Source: a virus. From it: DNA of 29,870 nt. The DNA lies in IMG/VR virus record IMGVR_UViG_3300049215_000854, positions 1-29,870 of that record; one strand, written 5' to 3'. The translations under genes were made by a program, and so were the position numbers. The notes beneath the pieces were generated by a model. The model was not told where the DNA came from. It made no database searches and was given only the letters and a program-made list of their open reading frames with translations. Shown here piece after piece: positions 7,657-13,982 of the stretch (position 1 is the first letter of the stretch; every line of letters starts with the position of its first letter).

Positions 7657-8907
7657 TTAGGCATGTAGAGTCAGATAGCTGATTGCAGCGCTATTGATAA
7701 CGCGACCATCTGAACGCTGACTCGCCAAAAATCCGGTCTGGAAATATTCGATAAATCTTTCCGTGGTTCGGACAATCGTTAGATCGTTCACGTCACGGAT
7801 GAAATACTTGGAGAAGTCGCCAAACAAAACTGCCTTTGCGGCTGCGGCATACGCCATGCCCTGATTAATGTAAATTGGGAAACCATTAAAGGTACTTGGT
7901 ACGCCGAGCGTCAAACTTGGCTGGAATTGATAGCGGTTGTTACTGTCTTTAATCTTGCGAAGTGCCTGAAGCGCGTTATCCTTCATCATGTAACCGGCAT
8001 TTGGGCTGTTTCGATAAACTGGATCAACACTTGTAGCAAGATCAATAAGTAGATCAGCATCGGCTGTAGTCTCCAAAGTAGTTGTCTCGCTGGTCAAACC
8101 AGAGTCTGAAGCGCCGGTAACGATACCCATAGGCTGTCCACTGCCACTACCCGTGGTGAAGTCTGCATTCTGTTGACGACCGATACGAGTGGCCAGCATA
8201 TCTGCCAAGTCGCCTTGGAGGTCAACTACTGAGTCGGTCAACAGATTGTTGGGGACCAAAACAAGTTTGGAACTGTAGATATATGCGTTAATGTTGACGG
8301 CTGCAAACGATGGATCGGCATTCATGGCAGTAGCAACATTTTCGGCCAACAGTTCGCCCACGTTGCCCGTGTCATCTTGGACCGGCCATGGAATAACTCT
8401 ACCGTCTGCGGTTCGCAATTTACGGCATGGTGCCTGCCGGACGCCTACATATGAGATCAGTTTCTTTTCCAATTCATCCGTGAAAGACGTTGGCGCAAGG
8501 TAACCACCAGTAGAGCCCGTGCCTTCCGCCAAAGCGCGCTTACTTTCAAGCTGAGCACGATTTTCCGACTTCATTCCATCGATGCCGTGGATAAGGAAGT
8601 CACTGAACGCATCTTGATATTTATCAGTGTTAATAGCACGAATGACTTCATTCTCTTGAGTCACGGCACGGCGGATATCTTTGTCTTTTTCCCGAATTTC
8701 CCCGATTTCCTGTTCGGCCTGATATTGCTTTTCGCTGCGGATAACAGTTTGATTGATAGTTTCGGCCTTGTTGTGCAAATCGTCGAATGCCTGATTCTCT
8801 GTTTCTGTCAGAGAACGCTTTTCGAGATCGGCTTTATCCAAGATTTTCTTGGCGTCCGCCAAAAGCTGGCCACGTTGTTCGCGTAATTCCGTTACATTGT
8901 ATGACAT
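7657..8907 (-). CDS. HK97-fold major capsid protein, 416 aa
   Basis: The frame is open upstream, but the ATG at 8907 (MSYNVTELREQRG) carries a GGGGGAAACTTG leader and is the clear start. Residues 1-~110 form a charged coiled coil (LADAKKILDKADLEKRSLTE), the delta/scaffold domain that the prohead protease removes. The shell domain follows, with the family signature pieces TGSTGGYLAPTSFTDELEKK, LLTDSVVDLQGDLADMLATR, FTTGSGSGQPMGIV and, near the end, AVLFGDFSKYFIRDV and VINSAAISYLTLHA. The length is normal for the family. It lies after the protease gene and is followed by a strong terminator, consistent with very high expression. Confidence 0.95.
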   Translation of the reverse strand: MSYNVTELREQRGQLLADAKKILDKADLEKRSLTETENQAFDDLHNKAETINQTVIRSEKQYQAEQEIGEIREKDKDIRRAVTQENEVIRAINTDKYQDAFSDFLIHGIDGMKSENRAQLESKRALAEGTGSTGGYLAPTSFTDELEKKLISYVGVRQAPCRKLRTADGRVIPWPVQDDTGNVGELLAENVATAMNADPSFAAVNINAYIYSSKLVLVPNNLLTDSVVDLQGDLADMLATRIGRQQNADFTTGSGSGQPMGIVTGASDSGLTSETTTLETTADADLLIDLATSVDPVYRNSPNAGYMMKDNALQALRKIKDSNNRYQFQPSLTLGVPSTFNGFPIYINQGMAYAAAAKAVLFGDFSKYFIRDVNDLTIVRTTERFIEYFQTGFLASQRSDGRVINSAAISYLTLHA

Positions 8908-8940
8908 CAAGTTTCCCCCATATGTCTGGTTAGCTGGCTT

Positions 8941-8985
8941 TAGTTGATTGCTGCGGTTCCACAAAAGAACCGCGACAATCAACTA
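8941..8985 (-). promoter_or_regulatory. Long stem-loop between protease and capsid genes
   Basis: TAGTTGATTG at 8941-8950 pairs with CAATCAACTA at 8976-8985, and GCGGTTC at 8953-8959 pairs with GAACCGC at 8967-8973. The two stems are separated by a symmetric 2x2 mismatch, and the loop is 7 nt. That gives 17 paired bases, starting inside the protease stop region and ending 33 nt before the capsid ATG. There is no U-run on the minus strand, so it does not look like a terminator. mRNA processing/stabilisation or protein binding are possibilities. Confidence 0.75.
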
Positions 8986-9530
8986 CATTCTGCCTGCCGT
9001 TGTTTCTTTTTCAGTATTTCCATATCTATTTCCTTTTTATTTTCTGACTTCTCAAAAACATCCAAGGACCGTAGTGCAACCGTGGTGTCCGGATACGCCG
9101 GACTTCCAACGAATGAAACCTCACTAATGGTTATGTCTGTTAATGTTCTTAGTGCCTGCCCATCCTGCCGGGACCATGATTCCCCACCGTCATTGACACG
9201 AAATGCAAATGACAGCCCGGCAATGTCTCCACGGTCTACGGATTCGATTAAATCATTGCCTGCCGTGGTGCGCGGAGTATCTAAACTCACATTCATAGAA
9301 CTGTCAGTTTGTTCTAATTTGAGCGTGCCCTTACTGAGTCGCCCCAATACCGGATAAGACTGGTGATTGAGTAGCGCCCGGACTTCTGAAAAGTGCATTG
9401 CATTAGGTTTAATCACTTCTCTGAATCGTTTTCCGCCCTCACTCAACAATTCCGATGGACTATTGAAAGGAATTGCCCCCACAATCTTCCTAGATTCGTT
9501 TTTCAAACCTTCAATTGATCTAATTTCCAT
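8979..9530 (-). CDS. Phage prohead protease, HK97 type, 183 aa
   Basis: This serine protease (clan of herpesvirus assemblin, HK97 gp4 type) matures the capsid by cutting off the delta domain. Evidence: the family opening (ESRKIVGAIPFNSPSE), the His motif LLNHQSYPVLGR around residue 55-60, the segment LIESVDRGDIAGLSFAFRV, and the Ser motif ITISEVSFVGSPAYPDT near residue 140. The start at ATG 9530 has a GGGGGGAGAAA Shine–Dalgarno and overlaps the end of the portal gene by 11 nt; an ATG 13 codons upstream is open but lies deeper in the portal gene. The C-terminus is basic and Lys/Gln-rich. Confidence 0.93.
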   Translation of the reverse strand: MEIRSIEGLKNESRKIVGAIPFNSPSELLSEGGKRFREVIKPNAMHFSEVRALLNHQSYPVLGRLSKGTLKLEQTDSSMNVSLDTPRTTAGNDLIESVDRGDIAGLSFAFRVNDGGESWSRQDGQALRTLTDITISEVSFVGSPAYPDTTVALRSLDVFEKSENKKEIDMEILKKKQRQAECS

Positions 9531-9927
9531 TTTCTCCCCCCACTTTGGCACCTTCCATGTCTGTGGCATCCTCTATAGAGTCTGCCAATGGCCCTACGGG
9601 CCCATTTCCCGCGTTGCTGACTTCAATTAGTGTTGATAGCCTGAAATACTTCTGTCCAAGCCCATTTGGCAGTGGATTTAGTCCTTTAGCGGCTCTAATT
9701 TCGTCCGCATTCCGGATGCCATTCTGAAAATCGACCTGATTAACTGTTGCAGTAGTTGCGGCATCGACGCGCGCAAGGTTCTGATAGTCAAACTGATAAA
9801 CACTTAGCCCTTGGCGGCTGGCAGGAATCAACTTCCGGTTAAATTGTTGTTGTAAACGTGTTACATGTGGCTTAATCGTGCGGGCAATTAACTCCATTTG
9901 ATTCTGTTCGAAATTACTATAGACATC
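9520..9927 (-). pseudogene. Phage portal protein, 3' remnant (N-terminal two thirds missing)
   Basis: The frame encodes the C-terminal ~130 residues of an HK97-family portal protein: YSNFEQNQMELIARTIKPHV, QQQFNRKLIP, then LARVDAATTATVNQVDFQNG and IRNADEIRAAKGLNPLPNG, all in the order seen in complete portals (typically 400+ aa). At about position 9926 the homology stops and the DNA continues as a TPR/O-GlcNAc-transferase gene in another frame. The ATG at 9945 lies in that foreign sequence, so it is not the native start. A complete portal would need a further ~300 codons plus terminase genes upstream, and neither is present here. Confidence 0.88.
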
Positions 9928-10694
9928 CCCACAATGCTGCGCCAACCGTCGGCATGCGAACGCAATTCATGTGTAATCGCGTCCGGGCGCATCACGTCGG
10001 CATAGCAAATTATCTCAAATTGCGCATGGTCGTGCTCTCGAAACATTGGCCGCAGCGCCAGCCCCACAATATGCCCGCGGAAATCCGGCGACACATACCC
10101 AATCCGCAACCGCCGCTCTGGTTGCGGCGCGACAGGTTTCTTATGCGGTTCACTGGCTTCAGACAATCCGCGTGCATTGGTCTCGTTCCATCGGCGGTGC
10201 TCTTGAAACAACGCCTTCGCGTCATAATCCGAATGGTAGTGCATCGCATACAGAAGATTGCTGTGGACAACCGCGTAACCCGGCTTCAGCGCGATGGCCT
10301 TGCGATATACCGCGATCCCCTCGTCCAGTAGCCCCATGTCCTTCAATGCATTACCGAGGTTATTGTACGCTTCAATGTAATTCTCTTTTAATGCAATTGC
10401 CTGCCGGTAGGAAGCGATCGCTTCATCCATTTGCCCACGCGATTTGAGCACATTACCCAAGTCGCTGTAATAATGCGGTACCGACTTGAACGCAATTGCT
10501 CGTCCAATCAACTCCAGCGCCATATCAGGCCTGCCGCTCTGGTAAGCCAGGTATCCCAGCAAGTGCAGCGTATCGGCCTGGTCTGGCCACTGCTGCAATA
10601 TCTGCCGATAAAGCATTTCCGCCTCCGGCAATTTGCCGGCCCGATGCTGTACGATTGCCGCTTTCATTAGTTGTTGAAGTTCATTGTTCGCCAT
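9928..10694 (-). pseudogene. TPR–O-GlcNAc transferase (SPINDLY-like), 3' truncated
   Basis: The intact start is ATG 10694. Residues 1-~150 are tetratricopeptide repeats (for example ADTLHLLGYLAYQSGRPDMA, EAYNNLGNALKDMGLLDEG). The opening of the Glyco_transf_41 catalytic domain follows: RRLRIGYVSPDFRGHIVGL, with the conserved DFRxH histidine, then FEIICYADV and HADGWRSIVGMS. In full proteins this is followed by a GT-B catalytic domain of several hundred residues. Here the match ends at GMS, and ten foreign residues follow before a stop at 9888. Such proteins glycosylate Ser/Thr or act in protein or sugar modification. This copy lacks the UDP-sugar site and must be inactive as a transferase. 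Confidence 0.88.
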
Positions 10695-10758
10695 GGCGGG
10701 AATCTTAACAAAAGACTGAGCACAGTACCCGTCGCCAGCACGCCTGGTTATCAGTTAA
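10695..10758. other. Intergenic gap upstream of the TPR gene
   Basis: No gene is seen here. It contains the 5' flank of the TPR gene and the degraded upstream part of the transposase relic. I see no convincing promoter. Confidence 0.4.
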
Positions 10759-11070
10759 AGACCGACGCAAAAACGGTTCTCAACAACGGGACGTTGGTCG
10801 GTGATCAGAAATTTGGGCTTGTCATACTTGGGCGGTGCGGTGCAGCAGCGCCGCCTCAATCATTACCGCCATTGGTACAACATCCATCGGCCGCACAGCG
10901 CCCTGGGTGTTTTGACGCCCGATGAAGCCTGGCGGCAAAAGCCTGCGCCCACAGCGGTTCCCATCCGCGCCCGCGACGGGGCGCAATATCACTTCCACGT
11001 CGCCCGGCGAAACTGCCGCGGCGACCCAAGATTGCCGGTGTTCCAAATCACGGTTCGCAAGGCGGCCTGA
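10759..11070 (+). mobile_element. Transposase/integrase (rve) C-terminal remnant
   Basis: This is the only plus-strand coding sequence that looks real. The frame contains LNHYRHWYNIHRPHSALGVL and then TPDEAWRQ, the typical end of rve-type transposases/integrases ('..YN..RPH..LGg.TP.e.w'). An in-frame TAA at 10756-10758 and loss of similarity upstream show that the catalytic DDE part is missing. It stops at 11070. No inverted repeats could be recognised at its borders. It lies exactly between the rhs leader relic and the TPR gene, so it marks a rearrangement site. Confidence 0.7.
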
Positions 11071-11100
11071 GCAGCCAGCACCCAAAATACTCAAATATCG

Positions 11101-11169
11101 TCCGCGACGGCGGTGCGCGCCGAACGCCGATTTTTGTCCTTTATTCTCATTGAGTCTATTTGTCTTCAT
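11101..11169 (-). pseudogene. rhs gene 5' relic (first ~22 codons only)
   Basis: The frame opens MKTNRLNENKGQKSAFGAHR, nearly the same as the start of Rhs-3 (MKTNRLNEKKGQKPPIGAHR). The match ends just after the Arg run. The rest of the frame is antisense to the transposase relic and is not meaningful. There is no LEPR-XLL-like motif, no YD repeat and no toxin. It is the leftover of a fourth rhs gene or of a copied leader. Confidence 0.8.
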
Positions 11170-11250
11170 TCATCAATAACTTTGAAAAATATCAAATAAA
11201 TCGTTATCATATTGCTCAAATATCGCCCCACAGCGCGCTTGGCCACTACA
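11170..11250 (-). promoter_or_regulatory. Conserved rhs leader/promoter block, copy 2
   Basis: This copy is similar to 19317-19394 in front of Rhs-3. Shared blocks on the minus strand are TGTAGTGGCC at the far end, a cognate of ACGCTGTCGG, an AT-rich centre, and GATATTTTTCAA-GTTATTGATGAATG at the start codon. Conservation of non-coding DNA up to ~80 bp before the ATG suggests that it holds the promoter. Exact -35 and -10 boxes are not assignable. Confidence 0.6.
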
Positions 11251-11276
11251 CTCACCACTATAACAGCCACTAGAAG

Positions 11277-11741
11277 TCATACCTCGGTTGTTGGGTTCCA
11301 GCCTGCGGCGATCCGGTCAGCCAATATCTTATAATTCCATATCTGACGTATTGGGAGATGCTTGTGTTCCGCACCTAGGGCACCAATTGGCCACTCCTTT
11401 TTCCCGTCCCACAACCACCAAGTCTTAACCTGCCCAGTCTTCGGATCCCTCAGGCCTGCTCGGAATAACGGAAATTCTCTGCATCTCAATGGAATAGGCT
11501 CGTGGCCCACAGTTTGTACGACCGACTTCTCATGTAGATCATCTTCAAACACAAACGTCCAATATAATTCCCGTTCTCGCGCCTTGGCAGAAAACTCAAT
11601 CAAGGGTTTCGGATAGATGCCTGGAAGCACGCGTAGCAGACATCCACATAAATAATTCCGATGTGTCAGTTGCGCATATGCGTATCCGTTCGCTAGAGCG
11701 ATCTGGATTACATCGCCGAGTTTCGCTCGTTTCCTTTTCAC
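11277..11741 (-). CDS. Imm26-like immunity protein, 154 aa
   Basis: This is the likely antidote of the GIY-YIG-like toxin cassette directly upstream (gap about 60-70 nt). The N-terminus KLGDVIQIALANGYAYAQLT is the typical opening of Imm26-type immunity proteins ('k.Gdv..i.l.dg.ya.g.v'). Further on there are WTFVFEDDLHEKSVV and EPIPLRCREFPLFRAG, the latter in the usual place of the conserved 'P...r.~P.fr.g' region. No ATG fits. A GTG at 11741 has GGAG at 8 nt; a GTG at 11750 is possible but too close to it. The family call is moderate; the immunity role follows from family and position. Confidence 0.75.
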   Translation of the reverse strand: MKRKRAKLGDVIQIALANGYAYAQLTHRNYLCGCLLRVLPGIYPKPLIEFSAKARERELYWTFVFEDDLHEKSVVQTVGHEPIPLRCREFPLFRAGLRDPKTGQVKTWWLWDGKKEWPIGALGAEHKHLPIRQIWNYKILADRIAAGWNPTTEV

Positions 11742-11809
11742 ACTATACACTCCATACAGAATCTAAAGATGCAGATTGCATCGAACCGATGTTTACATTC
11801 CGATGCCTA

Positions 11810-12595
11810 TCAGAAACCCGGATAGCCTACTTTCCTCAGCCATGCCGTACCAAGTTCTAGCCTTTCTGCCAGTTGGTCTCCGGAATTGCTCAGAAATCTC
11901 GTACCTCGCGAGGTGTTCAGCAACGTGCCTTCACCCGAAACCCGCCCATGGTATTGTATAAGCGTCGCTTCCACGGCTTCTGCCACTTCAGGCGAGACAT
12001 CTGCCAAACCTGGTATGACCTCCGCAGGTGCCCCAGTCCTTAGCGTGGCGGCCCGAAGGCGCTGGGCAAGTGTTTTGGTGATCCCTCTGTTTGCAATTCC
12101 AACGTACCTGACCTCGCCGTCGGCCTCCGCCTGGTATACGCAAGCATTATGCACCCAAATCGGCTCGGCTTGCGAGCCTTCGGCACGCACAAAATACGTA
12201 TGTGCATCCTGCACGCGGAAGTTGTAAACGGGAATGCCTTGCGGATGCCGTTCGGTGCGGACAGCGGTAATCGTGGAAATCGCGCCGTTGGGTTCGGCAA
12301 TCGTGTTGCCGGCCTGGAGTTTGCCGGCTTCCACCCAACCTTGTTGCAGCGCGTACACCGGATGCTCGGCCGTGGTCTGAATCGTCTGCACGATGCCGGT
12401 CGAGGACCGCAGGGTGATGATGTGCAGGCGATACGCGGTGCGTTGGAAGACTTCCTCCACCTGCCGCAGCACCTGTTCGCCGTCGGCATCATGTTCATCG
12501 CGGGCCAGCACATAATCGCCGGGCCGCAGTGTTTCGATGGGCTTGGTGATGTAGCGGATGATGCGGGGCAGCGTGGCAAACGAACCAGGTGTCAT
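11810..12595 (-). CDS. Orphan Hint–toxin cassette, GIY-YIG-like nuclease tip, 261 aa
   Basis: Residues ~12-151 are the C-terminal two thirds of the Hint autoprotease of Rhs-3 (RYITKPIETLRPGD, TTAEHPVYALQQGW, PIWVHNA). The catalytic N-terminal CFVAGT is missing. Residues 152-261 are a different toxin: VYQAEADGEVRYVGIANRG, then RLRAA, EAVEATLIQYHGR and EGTLLNTSRG. The YVGI core and the order Arg, then Glu-containing helix, then GTLLN fit GIY-YIG-like nuclease tips of polymorphic toxins. The start MTPGSFATLP is not part of Hint, and no good RBS is seen. It is probably a silent tip that could replace the tip of a complete rhs gene by recombination through the Hint DNA. Confidence 0.75.
   Translation of the reverse strand: MTPGSFATLPRIIRYITKPIETLRPGDYVLARDEHDADGEQVLRQVEEVFQRTAYRLHIITLRSSTGIVQTIQTTAEHPVYALQQGWVEAGKLQAGNTIAEPNGAISTITAVRTERHPQGIPVYNFRVQDAHTYFVRAEGSQAEPIWVHNACVYQAEADGEVRYVGIANRGITKTLAQRLRAATLRTGAPAEVIPGLADVSPEVAEAVEATLIQYHGRVSGEGTLLNTSRGTRFLSNSGDQLAERLELGTAWLRKVGYPGF
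12144..12563 (-). repeat. Hint DNA repeat, copy C
   Basis: This is very similar DNA to 14878-15296 in Rhs-3, from the codons for RYITKPIET to the final WVHNA. It ends exactly where the toxin sequence begins to differ. Confidence 0.9.
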
Positions 12596-12649
12596 GTACG
12601 CCGGATTCGGTGGCAGTCCTTAACCGTTCTTTTACATGGTGCGGTGGCA

Positions 12650-13240
12650 TCAGATCTGATTCATCCGTTGAAACATTTCTGCGGCGCGACCGTCAAGCCA
12701 TTCTCGCAACCACTGAGAAAGCGACCGCTGCTCTGGAATCAGCCCTGTTCCGATATGGGGATAACCCTTTAGATAGTTGCTCGTCCATGCCTCTGGCATG
12801 TTCGGCTCAAATCGATAGACCTCTGGGTCGGCATCCTGCAAGCCTTCCGTTAGGGCTAATACCGACAGAATTCCTGAGCCCCATGAGTTAAATGGTAATG
12901 CCACCCTGCTCCATTTCTTGCCGCCCCGGGCGTCCGCAGCACAAAACCGCTGATACATCTCAGTGATAAACCGTCCCTGCGGCACATCGTCAGTCGCTAC
13001 AAGTGGAAGTATCCCATACCCTGGGCCAAACCCGCCGTTACCCACCTCGACGAATAGGTGACGCACGATAGCAGGCAACATAAAGCCCAATTGTGCCTCT
13101 GCCCGTCCTATGTCCTCCTCTGACAGAGATCGAAACGGACGAGATTCAGACGGCGCAAGTGTGGTGGCATGTCCCGGCGTCGTTGCCCTTCCACGCACAA
13201 GGCCGATTAACTCCCTCAACTCACCATTTGTAATATTCAT
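12650..13240 (-). CDS. SUKH (SMI1/KNR4) immunity protein, 196 aa
   Basis: The ATG at 13240 overlaps the stop of the deaminase-like cassette as TAATG; the longer upstream frame lies inside the toxin and is rejected. The sequence has the SUKH pattern: RSLSEEDIGRAEAQLGFMLP, then AIVRHLFVEVGNGGFGPGYG and ILPL, i.e. 'i...E..lg..LP......y...NGg..g'. The C-terminal half (FNSWGSGILSVLAL, LSQWLREWLDG) fits the remaining strands and last helix. SUKH proteins are the most common immunity proteins in Rhs/CDI-type loci and bind the toxin tip directly. The partner is inferred to be the deaminase-like toxin. Confidence 0.88.
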   Translation of the reverse strand: MNITNGELRELIGLVRGRATTPGHATTLAPSESRPFRSLSEEDIGRAEAQLGFMLPAIVRHLFVEVGNGGFGPGYGILPLVATDDVPQGRFITEMYQRFCAADARGGKKWSRVALPFNSWGSGILSVLALTEGLQDADPEVYRFEPNMPEAWTSNYLKGYPHIGTGLIPEQRSLSQWLREWLDGRAAEMFQRMNQI

Positions 13241-13962
13241 TAAGCACCTACGTAAATGTAGCCTTGCTGCTGCGCGGACCATATGCGCAGTTGGTTAGCG
13301 TTGTCCAAGAAGTGGTACTCGATTTCTGCGCCGGTTTCCATAGCGCGGTTAATCATCGTCTGCTGGCAAGTCGCGCAGGGCTCAAACTGCCCGTGCAGGC
13401 TAAGTACATCACCCTCTTGGATGTCCATGACTCGAATTGCGCGGTTCTCAGTATCGCCAATACGCCATCCAATACCTTGCTGCCTACCTAGTTCGATCTC
13501 CTCGGGTGTGAGTTCACCACTAACGAATTGCCGTTCGTCGATCAGCGTCCCATTGCGCATGAGCCTTGCAACAAGATTGTGGTTATCTTCCGATAGTGAA
13601 GTACCTGCCGGAACTTCGCCAGCGCCGTACGCCCCGCCCGCATTATGCACCCAAACCGGCTCCGCCGTCGAGCCTTCGGCACGCACAAAATACGTATGTG
13701 CATCCTGCACGCGGAAGTTGTAAACGGCAATGCCTTGCGGATGCCGTTCGGTGCGAACAGCGGTAATCGTGGAAATCGCGCCGTTGGGTTCGGCAATCGT
13801 GTCGCCGGCCTGGAGTTTGCCGGCTTCCACCCAGCCTTGTTGCAGCGCGTACACCGGATGCTCGGCCGTGGTCTGAATCGTCTGCTCGATGCCGGTCGAG
13901 GACCGCAGGGTGATGATTTGCAGGCGATACGCGGTGCGTTGGAAGACTTCCTCCACCTGCCG
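13240..13962 (-). CDS. Orphan Hint–toxin cassette, deaminase-like tip, ~238 aa
   Basis: There is no ATG. The frame starts after an in-frame TAG, with GTG at 13956 the only candidate, inside Hint at VEEVFQRTAYRLQ. Hint runs to WVHNAG (about residue 106) and the toxin covers 107-238. The tip has DNHNLVARLMRNG, then GDTENRAIRVMD and GQFEPCATCQQTM, followed by EYHF. The spacing of an acidic 'xTE' motif and PCxxC is that of a cytidine-deaminase-like zinc site, where PCATC would give two cysteine ligands. The first ligand is normally His or Cys and here is Asp, so activity is uncertain. The lack of a start and of Hint Cys1 suggests a silent cassette. Confidence 0.72.
   Translation of the reverse strand, partial: RQVEEVFQRTAYRLQIITLRSSTGIEQTIQTTAEHPVYALQQGWVEAGKLQAGDTIAEPNGAISTITAVRTERHPQGIAVYNFRVQDAHTYFVRAEGSTAEPVWVHNAGGAYGAGEVPAGTSLSEDNHNLVARLMRNGTLIDERQFVSGELTPEEIELGRQQGIGWRIGDTENRAIRVMDIQEGDVLSLHGQFEPCATCQQTMINRAMETGAEIEYHFLDNANQLRIWSAQQQGYIYVGA
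13640..13962 (-). repeat. Hint DNA repeat, copy B (shorter)
   Basis: This is nearly the same DNA as the 3' part of the Hint copy in Rhs-3. The similarity begins sharply at CGGCAGGTGGAGG on the coding strand (about 13962), next to unrelated DNA after the immunity gene stop. Confidence 0.9.
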
Positions 13963-13982
13963 CCGAGGCTAACTGTCGGTCA

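Noticed and set aside
1-9930. Gene transfer agent instead of a prophage remnant
   Set aside because: The head–tail order is similar, but the genes after the tape measure do not look like the conserved GTA hub/megatron set, and the portal and terminase region is lost, so nothing supports domestication.
9888-9945. True overlap of the TPR gene and the portal gene, with portal start at ATG 9945
   Set aside because: The portal similarity begins only near 9926; the ATG at 9945 lies in transferase sequence, so the overlap is produced by the joint.
10822-11169. 115-aa minus-strand frame starting MKTNRLNENKGQ
   Set aside because: Only the first ~22 codons match an rhs start; the rest is antisense to the transposase relic, so it is annotated as a relic and not as a gene.
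13240-13282. Longer N-terminus of the SUKH protein (MVRAAARLHLRRCL)
   Set aside because: It lies inside the toxin gene and has no RBS; the TAATG overlap at 13240 gives a normal SUKH start.
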